From NCBI GenBank assembly GCA_023424965.1, contig JAFADI010000086.1, positions 1 to 46,701 on the forward strand: a DNA stretch of 46,701 nucleotides, read 5' to 3'. The DNA comes from Bacillota bacterium (GTDB lineage: Bacteria > Bacillota > Clostridia > Acetivibrionales > JAFADI01). Every line of letters begins with the position of its first letter. Position 1 is the first letter of the stretch. Positions 17,183 through 25,975 of this stretch are shown here, piece after piece. The notes under the pieces are model-generated. The model did no database searches. It had not been told where the DNA came from and worked only from the letters and a program-made list of their open reading frames with translations. A program made the translations under genes and the position numbers.

Positions 17183-18505
17183 ATGAAAAAGGTGAGGCTG
17201 CAGTATTTTAAGCTGATAATGATATTTGTCAACTTAATGACCGTTCTGTTCGTAACGGTTTTCATATATATTACAACGGAAAAAATTTGCGCCCATTTTA
17301 TAGCAAGGGAATTTATCGACGGAATCAGTGCGCTGCCGCCGAGGCCCGCCACCATCATTCTGCAAGTACTGGGCCTTTTTGCGCTGTTGATTGCTTCCTT
17401 CATTTTGAGGGAGGTCTTCTATCCCAACATCAACCGGGTGATTTACCCCTCCCTGGTTGCTGAATTTACCATCATTCTGGTGATCATGTATTTCCTGAAT
17501 TTTAACTACAACGGTATCCTGTTTCTGTTTTTTGCGGATATCATCACTTACGCCAAAGGGACGAGGGAAAGGTACCTGGTGGTATTCCTGGCCATCGTCA
17601 GCTTTTTGATCGCCGATTATGAATTGATTTCCATCAACTACAAGCTGTATTCCATCAACGACTACATCGGCTACTACAATTCCGAAATGCAGCAATACCT
17701 GCTGGGCTTTTACAATGTGCTGGTGTCGGTCAATATCATCATGTTTATCATCTATTGTGTCTACGTGATCCAGCAGCAAAGAGGAACCATTGACGAGGTG
17801 AGTACGTTGTACAAAAAATTGAGTGAAGCCAATGAAGACCTGCAGAATGCAAACAACCAGCTTCAGATATATGCATCCGTCACGGAAAAAATGGGCGAGA
17901 CGAAAGAGAGAAACAGGCTTGCCAGAGAAATACACGACACGCTGGGGCATACGCTGACCGGGATTTCCGCCGGCATCGACGCATGCATTGCAACGGTGGA
18001 AAAATCTCCTGAAAATACGAAAAAGCAGTTGGAGGTGATCTCCAAGGTGACGCGGGAAGGAATCCTGGATATCCGGCGGTCGGTGAACCACCTGAGGCCG
18101 GATGCCCTGGAGCATCTCAGCCTGGAGTATGCCATTACCAAAATGATCATGGATATCAGTTCGGTAACCAATACAAAGGTGTTTTTTCAATCCGACGTAA
18201 AAAAACTGAAGTTCGACCAGGATGAAGAGAACGCCATCTACCGGGTGGTTCAGGAAAGCCTTACCAATGCCATCCGGCACGGGAAGGCCACAAAAATCTG
18301 GATTAAGATAGGCAAGGTGGATTCGGAAATATACCTGACAATACAGGATAACGGAACGGGCTGTGAGAAATTTGAGCATGGCTTTGGCACGAGACACATC
18401 ATGGAAAGAATCGAGATGCTCAATGGCACGGTAACCTTTGAAAACTCGGACGGGTTTGTGGTAAGTGCGAAAATACCGATCAGGTGGGGTGAAGAATATG
18501 ATTAA
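17183..18505 (+). CDS. Histidine kinase, HisKA_3 type, with multi-pass membrane sensor
   Basis: Sensor kinase of 440 residues. The N-terminal 200 residues hold five or six membrane helices with no recognisable ligand domain, so sensing probably relies on the neighbouring binding proteins. A coiled coil (about 203-240) leads to the HisKA_3 dimer box with H251 (AREIHDTLGHTLTG). The HATPase part has N362 in QESLTNAIRHGKA and DNGTG (389-393); HIMERIEMLNGTV follows as usual in NarX/DesK kinases. The ATG at 17183 is chosen over a GTG at 17159 that overlaps the upstream stop, because the protein then begins MKKVRLQYF directly before the first helix. The stop overlaps the regulator gene by eight bases. 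Confidence 0.88.
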   Translation: MKKVRLQYFKLIMIFVNLMTVLFVTVFIYITTEKICAHFIAREFIDGISALPPRPATIILQVLGLFALLIASFILREVFYPNINRVIYPSLVAEFTIILVIMYFLNFNYNGILFLFFADIITYAKGTRERYLVVFLAIVSFLIADYELISINYKLYSINDYIGYYNSEMQQYLLGFYNVLVSVNIIMFIIYCVYVIQQQRGTIDEVSTLYKKLSEANEDLQNANNQLQIYASVTEKMGETKERNRLAREIHDTLGHTLTGISAGIDACIATVEKSPENTKKQLEVISKVTREGILDIRRSVNHLRPDALEHLSLEYAITKMIMDISSVTNTKVFFQSDVKKLKFDQDEENAIYRVVQESLTNAIRHGKATKIWIKIGKVDSEIYLTIQDNGTGCEKFEHGFGTRHIMERIEMLNGTVTFENSDGFVVSAKIPIRWGEEYD

Positions 18506-19169
18506 AGTATTAATCGCCGATGACCAGGAGTTAATCCGGCAAAGCTTGAAAATTGTGCTGGAAAGCAGGGAAAATATCGTTGTGACGGATGTGGCCCAGG
18601 ACGGGCAGGAGGTGATCCGGAGCATACGCAAGAATCCTCCGGACGTGATTCTGATGGACATCCGGATGCCGAAAATGGATGGGGTGCAATGCACAAAGGT
18701 CATCAAGGAACGCTATCCGGACATGAAAATAATCATTTTGACCACCTTTGACGACGACAAGTTCGTATATGACGCTCTGAAATTCGGTGCCAGCGGGTAT
18801 TTGCTGAAAGGTGTTTCGATGGACGAACTGGTGAACGCCATCGTCACCGTTCACAGCGGCAAAGCCATGATCAATCCGGACATTGCCACCAAGGTGCTCA
18901 AGCTGTTTTCCCACATGGCAAAAGGGGATTATTCCATCCAGGTGGAAAAGCAGGGAGTGAAGGAACTCACCAGGACCGAATGGAAAATCATCGCGCAGGT
19001 GGAGTGCGGGGCTTCCAACAAGGAAATCGCGGAAAAACTCAGCCTGTCGGAAGGCACCGTAAGGAACTATCTGAGCATTATTTTGAACAAGCTGGAGCTG
19101 AGGGACAGGACGCAGCTGGCAATCTGGGCGCTGCAAACCGGTGTAAGTAAAATGAATCTTGGAGCATGA
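18498..19169 (+). CDS. NarL/FixJ-type response regulator
   Basis: Two-domain regulator of 223 residues. The receiver domain has acidic D8-D9, phospho-acceptor D54 (VILMDIRMP), TT in LTTFDDD and the conserved lysine in GYLLKG. The C-terminal LuxR-type HTH (about 157-215) reads LTRTEWKIIAQ, ASNKEIAEKLSLSEGTVRNYL. The start ATG at 18498 follows GGTGGGGTGAAG and overlaps the kinase stop; a longer frame upstream lies in the kinase 3' end. It is the partner of the kinase at 17183. The likely target is the importer 1 promoter with its TTACAAATG repeats (inference from proximity). Confidence 0.92.
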   Translation: MIKVLIADDQELIRQSLKIVLESRENIVVTDVAQDGQEVIRSIRKNPPDVILMDIRMPKMDGVQCTKVIKERYPDMKIIILTTFDDDKFVYDALKFGASGYLLKGVSMDELVNAIVTVHSGKAMINPDIATKVLKLFSHMAKGDYSIQVEKQGVKELTRTEWKIIAQVECGASNKEIAEKLSLSEGTVRNYLSIILNKLELRDRTQLAIWALQTGVSKMNLGA

Positions 19170-20479
19170 ACATGTATAAAAAAATATTTGTGGGTCTGAT
19201 GGCTTTCGTTATCCTGGCTTCCTCACTTGCATTCTACTATATAAGGCAAAGACAGCCGGTGGTCCTGGAATTCGGCATGATCACCGGAAGCAACTGGGGT
19301 GTTGAAAACGCCAACAGCTATGTGATCATCGACAAAGCCATCAAGCTGTTTGAAGAAAAGCACAAAAATGTGAAAATTCATTATTACAGCGGTATTTTGA
19401 AGGAAGACTATTCGGAATGGTTTTCCCGCCAGTTGATGGTGGGAAAGACACCGGATGTTTTCATGGTCCTGACAAACGATTTTGACCAGTTTGCATCCCT
19501 CAATGTCATGAAGGACCTGGGCGGCCTCATCAGAAAAGACGACGGATTCAATATCGGCAATTTTTATGCTTCCACCCTCAGCACCGGAATATATAAGGAG
19601 AAGCAGTATGCGCTGCCCTACGAAGCCGTGCCCACCCTGATGTTCGTCAACAAGAGCCTGTTGGACGCGGAAGGAATTCAGCTCCCGGGCAATGACTGGA
19701 CGTGGAATGATTTGTATGAGATTTGCAGGAAAGTGACCAAAGACACCGACGGAGACAAAATACTGGACCAGTTCGGAACCTTCAATTACAACTGGCTGGA
19801 GGCGGTTTACACCAACGGTGCAAGGCTGTTTGACCAGGACGGGCAGCACGCCAACTTTACCGATCCGAAGGTGGTTGAGGCCATTAAATTTGCAAAGAAA
19901 ATCAGTGACGTCAACCAGGAACGGAAAGTGACGCAGGTGGATTTTGACAGGGGAAAGGTAGCGTTCATGCCCCTTCTTTTTTCCGATTACAGAACCTATA
20001 AAACCTATCCCTACAAAATAAAAAAATATTCCAATTTCAAATGGGACTGTATTACCTTGCCCGCGGGAGGGAACGGGAGGAATATTTCGGAGGTCAACAC
20101 CCTGCTGATGGGCATCAGCAACCGGACGAAGCACGAAGAATTGGCCTGGGAGTTCCTGAAACAGCTGACCTATGATGAAGATATCCAGATGGATATTTTC
20201 CGTTATTCCCAGGGGGCCTCGGTGCTGAAGAGCGTGGTTCGTTCAAAGCAGGCGGAGGCCATTTTGCGTGAGGATACGGAGGTCAGCGACAAAATCATTG
20301 ACAATGAGCTTTTAAGCTGGGTCATGGAAAATGGGGTCACCGATCCGAAATTCAACAAGTATGAGGAGTCCATGACCCTGGCGGAGAGTGAAATCGAGAA
20401 GATCCTCAGCCAGGATAAAAATATCGACAGCTCCCTGGAGATCCTGCAAAGGAAAATCAACCAGTATTTAAAGCGGTAA
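19166..20479 (+). CDS. Membrane-anchored family 1 extracellular solute-binding protein
   Basis: MalE/UgpB-class (SBP_bac_1) protein of 437 residues with an N-terminal hydrophobic helix (about 5-25) but no lipobox Cys, so it is probably anchored by an uncleaved signal. Motifs are PDVFMVLTNDFDQFASLNV, YALPYEAVPTLMFVNKSLL, NDWTWNDLYEI, TDGDKILDQFG and KVAFMPLLFS. Its ATG overlaps the regulator stop (ATGA), so it belongs to the sensory operon. No family 1 permease genes are nearby. It may deliver a second ligand signal to the kinase, unlike the type 1 fold protein that opens the operon. No homologous transporter partner is visible in the window. Confidence 0.85.
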   Translation: MNMYKKIFVGLMAFVILASSLAFYYIRQRQPVVLEFGMITGSNWGVENANSYVIIDKAIKLFEEKHKNVKIHYYSGILKEDYSEWFSRQLMVGKTPDVFMVLTNDFDQFASLNVMKDLGGLIRKDDGFNIGNFYASTLSTGIYKEKQYALPYEAVPTLMFVNKSLLDAEGIQLPGNDWTWNDLYEICRKVTKDTDGDKILDQFGTFNYNWLEAVYTNGARLFDQDGQHANFTDPKVVEAIKFAKKISDVNQERKVTQVDFDRGKVAFMPLLFSDYRTYKTYPYKIKKYSNFKWDCITLPAGGNGRNISEVNTLLMGISNRTKHEELAWEFLKQLTYDEDIQMDIFRYSQGASVLKSVVRSKQAEAILREDTEVSDKIIDNELLSWVMENGVTDPKFNKYEESMTLAESEIEKILSQDKNIDSSLEILQRKINQYLKR

Positions 20480-20539
20480 ATGTCAGCCAATGCATAGCCT
20501 TGAGCTGCCCTATAAAGCGATATACTCCTAAGTATGACA

Positions 20540-20570
20540 AAAGCCATGAAATCGACTGTTTCATGGCTTT
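20540..20570 (+). terminator. Bidirectional terminator after the sensory operon
   Basis: AAAGCCATGAAA (20540-20551) pairs perfectly with TTTCATGGCTTT (20559-20570), with a seven-base loop. A flanking A-run on the left and T-run on the right serve both the sensory operon and the convergent small gene at 20594. Confidence 0.85.
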
Positions 20571-20593
20571 AATGTTCAAAAAACTTCTATCTG

Positions 20594-20800
20594 TTATTTT
20601 TGATTCATGTCGTCTATTTTATCAATTACTTCATCAATAGAAATACCTTTAAATATCTCCTGTCTTTCTTTTGTATAGTCACCATGACCTGCATCATATT
20701 GTTGAATAAAATAGGCCATGCCAACAGGGCCTAATTCTTTTGTTAAAATATCAATTCCTTTTTTTCGGATCCTATCTAAATCTTGTTTAGTAAGTGCCAT
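20594..20800 (-). CDS. Small charged protein, possible partner of a lost PIN toxin
   Basis: 68 residues, helical and rich in Lys, Asp and Glu, with a conserved-looking GPVGMAYFIQQYDAGHGDYTKER segment split around the middle. I do not recognise a named family. Its ATG abuts the stop of the PIN-domain remnant, and its ribosome site GGAGGTG lies inside the end of that frame, so the two were one operon. It may be an antitoxin-like partner, although antitoxins usually come first. It is intact while the PIN gene is not. Confidence 0.65.
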   Translation of the reverse strand: MALTKQDLDRIRKKGIDILTKELGPVGMAYFIQQYDAGHGDYTKERQEIFKGISIDEVIDKIDDMNQK

Positions 20801-21070
20801 TTAGTTCACCTCCAGTATCCATTGAACAGGATTTATCACCCTGATTTTCAGACTATCAGTAGTTTTAGCTCTATTGAGCAATGCATCATCTGTTGTAAGA
20901 AATACATCTGCTTCAGCATATTCCGAATATGCCAATTGTAGTGTAGCATAAAAAGAAATTTTCAACAATTAACCTTAAAACTTTAAATACTCCTGGCATA
21001 CCTTTAAGATTTGATGGGTTTCGCTACAATCTTCCCTTGCCGGAATTTCTATAGTTAGCACTTCTGTTAT
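20801..21070 (-). pseudogene. Remnant of a PIN-domain protein gene
   Basis: Translating the minus strand in the frame that ends with TAA at 20801-20803 gives EVLTIEIPARED, then two in-frame stops (20975-20977 and 20969-20971), then KISFYATLQLAYSEY, ADVFLTTDDALL and INPVQWILEVN. The last parts are typical of the C-terminal half of PIN-domain (VapC-like) RNases, including the TTDD acidic motif. The N-terminal part with the first catalytic Asp is not found before the promoter of the next gene. The gene is broken by nonsense changes and 5' loss. Confidence 0.7.
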
Positions 21071-21106
21071 AAAATAATAATTAATATATTTATAATTGAA
21101 ATAATA

Positions 21107-21135
21107 TTGACTTACATTCGAAACTGAATTAAAAT
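21107..21135 (+). promoter_or_regulatory. Sigma-A promoter of the GRE 1 operon
   Basis: TTGACT (21107-21112) and TAAAAT (21130-21135) are separated by 17 bp, 30 bases before the activase ATG. It overlaps the upstream end of the PIN remnant. An ATTCGAAACTGAAT stretch (21116-21129) in the spacer is an imperfect inverted repeat that might be an operator. Confidence 0.7.
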
Positions 21136-21165
21136 AATATTAGAGCATAAGAATGTGAGGCAGAT

Positions 21166-22056
21166 ATGATCTTTAATATACAACGGTTTTCCACCCATGA
21201 CGGCAGCGGGATCCGGACGATTATCTTTTTCAAGGGCTGTCCTTTAAGGTGTCCATGGTGCAGCAACCCGGAAAGTCAAAGCTTTGACTACGATATTTTC
21301 TTCGACAAACAAAAATGCATAACCTGCATGGAATGCGTCAGGCTCTCCCGCAACGGTGAGTTCACAGAGAGCGCGGAAGGCATCTCCATCAACCGTGAGA
21401 ATATCACCGATCCGTTAATCTTCAAGGACATATGTCCCACCAAAGCAATTCAGGTCGTCGGGGAAGAGATTGATATCGAAAAGCTGCTGCAGGAAGTGGA
21501 GAAGGATAAGCTTTTCTATGCGGAAAGCGGCGGCGGGGTTACATTTTCAGGAGGGGAACCCTTTGCGCAGCCCGGACACCTGCTGGTCCTGGCAAAGGAG
21601 CTAAAAAAGAGGGGGATTTCCACGGCGGTGGAAACCTGCCTGGATGTCAGCTGGGGGAATATCGAGCCGGTTGTTCCTTACATGGATGAATTCCTGGTGG
21701 ATTTGAAGCATGTTGATGCTGCAAGGCTCAGGGAGATAACCTGCGGGGAGATTGGACAAATCGAATACAATCTGCGGAGGCTGGAAGCGCAAAATACGCC
21801 CGTGACAATCAGGATACCGGTCATACCGGACTTTAATGCCGGTAGAGGGGATATGCATGCCATGATTGACTACCTGGGTTCCTTCTCCAACATAAAAAGC
21901 CTTCATCTGATTGCCTATCATTCCCTGGGAAAGGGGAAGTACCGGCAGTTGGGGAGGGCGTATGAGCTCAGGGCGGATGCACTGGATAATAATGAATTGA
22001 AGCCTTTTGTGCTGTATGCGAACAGCAAGGGGTTAAAAACTGCAATAGGGGGTTAG
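21166..22056 (+). CDS. Glycyl-radical-enzyme activase 1 (radical SAM)
   Basis: Activating enzyme of 296 residues that cleaves S-adenosylmethionine to place a glycyl radical on the GRE encoded next. The radical-SAM motif CxxxCxxC is C25-C29-C32 (GCPLRCPWC), preceded by the usual HDGSGIRT. An insert (about 45-95) has C51, C54, C57 and C90, enough for one extra Fe-S cluster; the second auxiliary cluster of many relatives is missing. The SAM-binding GGE motif is in TFSGGEPF. It starts behind GTGAGG, ends four bases before the GRE gene and is surely co-transcribed with it. Strictly anaerobic function. Confidence 0.92.
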   Translation: MIFNIQRFSTHDGSGIRTIIFFKGCPLRCPWCSNPESQSFDYDIFFDKQKCITCMECVRLSRNGEFTESAEGISINRENITDPLIFKDICPTKAIQVVGEEIDIEKLLQEVEKDKLFYAESGGGVTFSGGEPFAQPGHLLVLAKELKKRGISTAVETCLDVSWGNIEPVVPYMDEFLVDLKHVDAARLREITCGEIGQIEYNLRRLEAQNTPVTIRIPVIPDFNAGRGDMHAMIDYLGSFSNIKSLHLIAYHSLGKGKYRQLGRAYELRADALDNNELKPFVLYANSKGLKTAIGG

Positions 22057-22060
22057 TGAC

Positions 22061-24466
22061 ATGAGAAATGAACTTGGCTTGTCTGAAAGAGTACATTATT
22101 TGCGTGAAAGGGTTTTATCCACAAAGCCGACGCTTTGCGCCGAGAGGGGAAAAATATATACGGAAGTCTACCAGCAATATGAGGCCATGCCGGTATCGGT
22201 CAAGCGCGCCATTGCGCTGAAAGAGACGCTGGAGAGGATGACCCTTTACATCGACCGGGGAGAACTGATTGTGGGAAACCAGTCTTCGGGAATCAACGCC
22301 GCGGCTTACTTCCCCGAGTATTCGGTGACCTGGATGCTGAACGAGCTGGATGAGTTTGAAAAGCGGCCGGGAGACGCTTACTTTCCTTCGGAAGAGGTAA
22401 AGGCTGAAATACGGGCCATTTCTCCATACTGGATCGGCAAGACCACCATCGATAAAGGCTATGCCCTGATGCCCCGGGAATTGAAAGACATCCTGGACGC
22501 CGGAATTATCAAGGCGGAGGGCAATCTGACCTCCGGGGATGCCCACATTGCGGTCAACCATGAAAAAATCCTGTCGGGGGGCCTGAATTCCTATCTGGAG
22601 GAAATCCAATCCCAACGGAGCAAATTGAGGCTCTGGGACTGGGCGGACCTGAAGAAGGAGCAATTTTACAAGTCTGTGGAAATCGGTATCAAGGCGCTTC
22701 AAACATACATACACCGGTATGAAGCCCTTGCGCTGGAATTGATGGAAAAGGAGGGGGACGAGGCCCGCAGGCAGGAGCTGTTGGTCATCAGCCGCAACTG
22801 CGGACATATTGCGGAAAAACCGCCGGAAACCTTTTATCAGGCACTGCAGCTGACCCTGTTTCTGCAGCTGGTACTCCAGATTGAAAGCAACGGACATTCC
22901 CTGTCTTTTGGGCGTCTGGACCAGTACCTGTACCCCTTTTACGAAAAGGACCTGAAGGACGGGGTGATTACTCCGGAGTTCGCAACGGAGCTTCTTGAGT
23001 GCACCTGGATCAAGATTCTGAATGTGAGGAAAATCCGTTCCTGGTCACATACCCGTTCTTCCGCCGGCGGACCCCTTTACCAGAATGTGACCATCGGCGG
23101 TCAGACCGCAGACGGCAAGGACGCAGTCAATGAGCTGAGCTATCTCATATTGAAGTCTGTGGGGAAAACCAGGCTGACACAGCCCAATCTGTCGGTCCGC
23201 TTCCACAAGAACATCAGTGACGGCTTCCTGATGGAATGTGTGAAGGTCATTGAAATGGGCTTTGGGATGCCGGCCTTCAATAATGACGAGATTGTCATTC
23301 CGGAGCTGATCAGGCTGGGCGTTGAGAAAGAGGATGCTTACAACTATTCGGCCATCGGCTGTATTGAGATCGCGGTACCGGGCAAATGGGGATACCGGTG
23401 CACGGGGATGAGCTTCCTGAATTTCGGGCGTGTGCTCCTGGCCGCGTTGAATGACGGCCTGGATGCCATGAGCGGCAAGACTTTTTATCCCGGGAAGGGA
23501 AAACTTACGGACTTTGAAAGCTTTGACCAGGTGATGGAAGCCTGGAAGGACCAGGTCAAATTCTATGCCTATGCGTCTGTGGCCATCGACTCTTCCGTCG
23601 ACACCACCCTTGAGGAGAATGTCCCCGACATCCTTTGCTCCGCCTTTGTTGACAATTGCATCGAAAAGGGGAAATTCATTAAAGAAGGCGGCAGCAAGTA
23701 TGACTTTATCTCAGGCCTGCAGGTGGGAATCGCAAACGTGGGCAATTCCCTGGCGGCCATAAAGAAGCTGGTTTTCGAAGAAAAGAAAATATCCGCGGAA
23801 CGGCTGATGGAGAATCTGGAGAATAATTTTGAAGGAATGGAAGGAGAAAAGCTCCGCCAGACCCTTTTGAATTATGCCCCCAAGTTCGGCAATGACGACG
23901 ACTACGTAGACCTCCTTTTGAAGGAGGCATATATGTATTTTATCGAGGAGATGGACAAATACCATACCACACGTTTTGAAAGGGGCCCCATCGGCTGCGG
24001 CTACTTTGCGGGCACCTCAAGCATCTCTTCCAATGTTCCTTCCGGTTCGGTCGTGACGGCCACGCCTGACGGAAGAAAGGCCTTTGCCCCGCTGGCGGAG
24101 GGCTGCTCACCCTCCTCTGGCACCGATATTTTAGGACCTACGGCGGTATTCAATTCCATCGCCAAGCTGCCCACCGGCAAAATTCTGGGTGGAGTACTGC
24201 TGAACCAGAAGCTGGCTCCGGCCGTCATCCGGGAAGAGGGGGACAAGAAAAAGCTGATGGCGATGCTGCGGACATTTTTTGCGGAGTTGAAGGGCTGGCA
24301 TGTCCAGTACAACATCGTTTCGAGGGAAACCTTGATTGCTGCGAAGGAAGATACTGAGAAGTACAGGGACCTCATCGTGCGGGTAGCCGGGTATTCCGCC
24401 TTTTTCACCACCCTGTCCCCCGACACCCAGGACGACATCATCGCAAGAACAGAGCACACGCTTTAA
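22061..24466 (+). CDS. Glycyl radical enzyme 1, eliminase-like, substrate unknown
   Basis: 801-residue PFL-like enzyme. The active-site loop is IGCIEI with Cys434 and Glu436; the C-x-E pair is typical of dehydratases, choline lyase and other eliminating GREs, while pyruvate formate-lyase has two adjacent cysteines. The glycyl radical site is Gly777 in VRVAGYSAFF, 25 residues from the C-terminus. Other family segments are TVGNQSSGINAAAY-like IVGNQ, NVTIGGQTADG, and HVQYNIVSRE. The Pro usually found after C-x-E in glycerol dehydratase is Ile here, so the substrate is not assured. The gene sits beside LacI, dehydrogenase and sugar-import genes and no microcompartment genes are present, which argues for a sugar- or polyol-derived substrate. 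Confidence 0.9.
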   Translation: MRNELGLSERVHYLRERVLSTKPTLCAERGKIYTEVYQQYEAMPVSVKRAIALKETLERMTLYIDRGELIVGNQSSGINAAAYFPEYSVTWMLNELDEFEKRPGDAYFPSEEVKAEIRAISPYWIGKTTIDKGYALMPRELKDILDAGIIKAEGNLTSGDAHIAVNHEKILSGGLNSYLEEIQSQRSKLRLWDWADLKKEQFYKSVEIGIKALQTYIHRYEALALELMEKEGDEARRQELLVISRNCGHIAEKPPETFYQALQLTLFLQLVLQIESNGHSLSFGRLDQYLYPFYEKDLKDGVITPEFATELLECTWIKILNVRKIRSWSHTRSSAGGPLYQNVTIGGQTADGKDAVNELSYLILKSVGKTRLTQPNLSVRFHKNISDGFLMECVKVIEMGFGMPAFNNDEIVIPELIRLGVEKEDAYNYSAIGCIEIAVPGKWGYRCTGMSFLNFGRVLLAALNDGLDAMSGKTFYPGKGKLTDFESFDQVMEAWKDQVKFYAYASVAIDSSVDTTLEENVPDILCSAFVDNCIEKGKFIKEGGSKYDFISGLQVGIANVGNSLAAIKKLVFEEKKISAERLMENLENNFEGMEGEKLRQTLLNYAPKFGNDDDYVDLLLKEAYMYFIEEMDKYHTTRFERGPIGCGYFAGTSSISSNVPSGSVVTATPDGRKAFAPLAEGCSPSSGTDILGPTAVFNSIAKLPTGKILGGVLLNQKLAPAVIREEGDKKKLMAMLRTFFAELKGWHVQYNIVSRETLIAAKEDTEKYRDLIVRVAGYSAFFTTLSPDTQDDIIARTEHTL

Positions 24467-24495
24467 TTTGAATATGAATTTTAGTCTATGAAAAC

Positions 24496-24546
24496 AGGCA
24501 TAAACGGGATGTTTCAAATGATTTGAGGTATCCCGTTTGCCTTTCT
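24496..24546 (+). terminator. Terminator of the GRE 1 operon
   Basis: AGGCATAAACGGGAT (24496-24510) pairs with ATCCCGTTTGCCT (24530-24542), with AAACGGGAT/ATCCCGTTT perfect, followed by TTCT. It lies 30 bases after the GRE 1 stop, before the LacI promoter. Confidence 0.75.
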
Positions 24547-24607
24547 AAGCCGGCGTTGAGGGATTTCTTCACGGAAAAATTAAAAGAAAAAAATTGTATA
24601 AAAGCCA

Positions 24608-24659
24608 TTGACAACAAAATTACGCAGGATATATAATAAGGATAAAGTAAACGTTTCCA
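24608..24659 (+). promoter_or_regulatory. Sigma-A promoter and operator of the lacI-type gene
   Basis: Consensus TTGACA (24608-24613) and TATAAT (24632-24637) are separated by 18 bp. Just downstream, at about +2 to +15, AGTAAACGTTTCCA (24646-24659) is a LacI-family/cre-like imperfect palindrome around AAACGTTT. Its position would block transcription start, so the regulator likely represses its own gene; CcpA control is the alternative. Confidence 0.8.
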
Positions 24660-24759
24660 CTACACAAATCCATGTTTAATATAAAATAGTCCATGAGAGC
24701 CGAAAAATAATAAAATTTACAAATGAGTAGTAGCAATAATCCCATCAAAGGTGAAATTT

Positions 24760-25788
24760 ATGAAAAGTACAATTAAAGACGTGGCAAAAGAAGCCGGAGT
24801 TTCCATCGCAACAGTTTCCCGCATAATCAATAAGAACGGAAGTGTAAGCAGTGCAACCCGTAAAAGGGTGGAAGAAGTAATTGAAAGGCTTAACTTTCAG
24901 CCCGATCAGGCTGCCAGAACAATGGTTATGAAGGTTTCAAGGTATGTAGGCTTAATTATCCCAACGCTGTCGAACGAATATTGGGCGAACCTCACCGAAG
25001 TAATCCAGCGGGAGCTGTGGACCAAGGGCTACAATTTAATGCTCTGTATAGCGGGAGAAGATAAGGACACTTTAAAAAGGGAAAAAGAAATTTTAAATAA
25101 TTTGTTGGAAAGAAAAGTTGACGGCGTGATATATTATCATGCCCCAGACAAACTGGAAGGCAGCAAAAAAAGTATTCTGCAAAAGTATGTTGACAGTGGG
25201 ATACCCATTGTGACCTTTGAACAGGAACTGCCTTCTATCAGCCGGGTATCGGGGGATCATCTCCACGGGGCAAAGGATGCGGTACAGCATTTGATCAATC
25301 TGGGACACCGGAATATCGCTTTTGTGGGCGTAGCCGTAGGTATCCTGGAACGTGAGCTGGGATATAGAAATGCACTTATGCTCAATGGCATCAATGTGAA
25401 TGAAAAGTTGATCCGAAGGACTCCCAACTCACTGGAAAATGGTTTTGAGGCCACAAAAGATTTGATTGAGAGCGGAAAACGCTTCACTGCCATGTTTTGC
25501 TGGAATGATGTATTTGCATTTGGAGCGATTAAAGCCCTGGAAAGCGCAAATATTAAGGTACCGAAGGAGATTGCCGTTGTGGGGTATGATGACAATACCA
25601 TGGCAAGCATATTTAAGCCCGCTTTGACAACGGTCCGGCAGCCTATCCGTGAAATAGGCGTGAACATTGTGGAATTACTTTTTGAAACCATGAAAAACCA
25701 TGGGTCCGATTTTCATCCCAGAAACATATTATTGCAAATGCAGCTGGTCGTTCGTGAAAGCTGCGGTGCAAAATTGATGAAAGATTGA
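24760..25788 (+). CDS. LacI-family transcriptional repressor
   Basis: Sugar-responsive repressor of 342 residues. The HTH (about 4-24, TIKDVAKEAGVSIATVSRIIN) and hinge helix (QPDQAARTM) are typical, followed by a periplasmic-binding-like ligand domain (VGLIIPTLSNEYW, GVIYYHAP, GHRNIAFVG, WNDVFAFGAIKALE, VVGYDDN, LTTVRQP). The ATG at 24760 is chosen over a GTG at 24751, which is itself part of the AAAGGTG ribosome site. The gene is monocistronic. Near-identical operator cores at 24646 and 25867 suggest that it controls itself and the dehydrogenase/AlsBAC-like operon downstream, probably with the same sugar as inducer. Confidence 0.93.
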   Translation: MKSTIKDVAKEAGVSIATVSRIINKNGSVSSATRKRVEEVIERLNFQPDQAARTMVMKVSRYVGLIIPTLSNEYWANLTEVIQRELWTKGYNLMLCIAGEDKDTLKREKEILNNLLERKVDGVIYYHAPDKLEGSKKSILQKYVDSGIPIVTFEQELPSISRVSGDHLHGAKDAVQHLINLGHRNIAFVGVAVGILERELGYRNALMLNGINVNEKLIRRTPNSLENGFEATKDLIESGKRFTAMFCWNDVFAFGAIKALESANIKVPKEIAVVGYDDNTMASIFKPALTTVRQPIREIGVNIVELLFETMKNHGSDFHPRNILLQMQLVVRESCGAKLMKD

Positions 25789-25866
25789 GTTTTTGTTTAA
25801 CAATGTCTTATATACGGAAGGGGTGTGATTTTAAATTATAAAAGGGCAAATTTTTTTATGTGCAAT

Positions 25867-25880
25867 TGTAAACGTTTACA
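25867..25880 (+). promoter_or_regulatory. Perfect LacI-type operator before the dehydrogenase operon
   Basis: TGTAAACGTTTACA is a perfect 14-bp palindrome, 96 bases before the dehydrogenase start and sharing TAAACGTTT with the operator at 24646. No flanking promoter is unambiguous, so its position relative to the start site is unknown. Confidence 0.8.
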
Positions 25881-25975
25881 TTAACCGAAACCGTATTAGG
25901 TAAAATTATTCTTACAAACATGGAAAAGAGTGTAGCTAAAACGTATTCTTCTAAAAGTAAAGGGAGGTAATTTAA

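Noticed and set aside
17234..18706. Long open frame of 490 codons on the minus strand
   Set aside because: Antisense of the histidine kinase gene; composition (many His, Gln, Asp) is the shadow of the coding strand.
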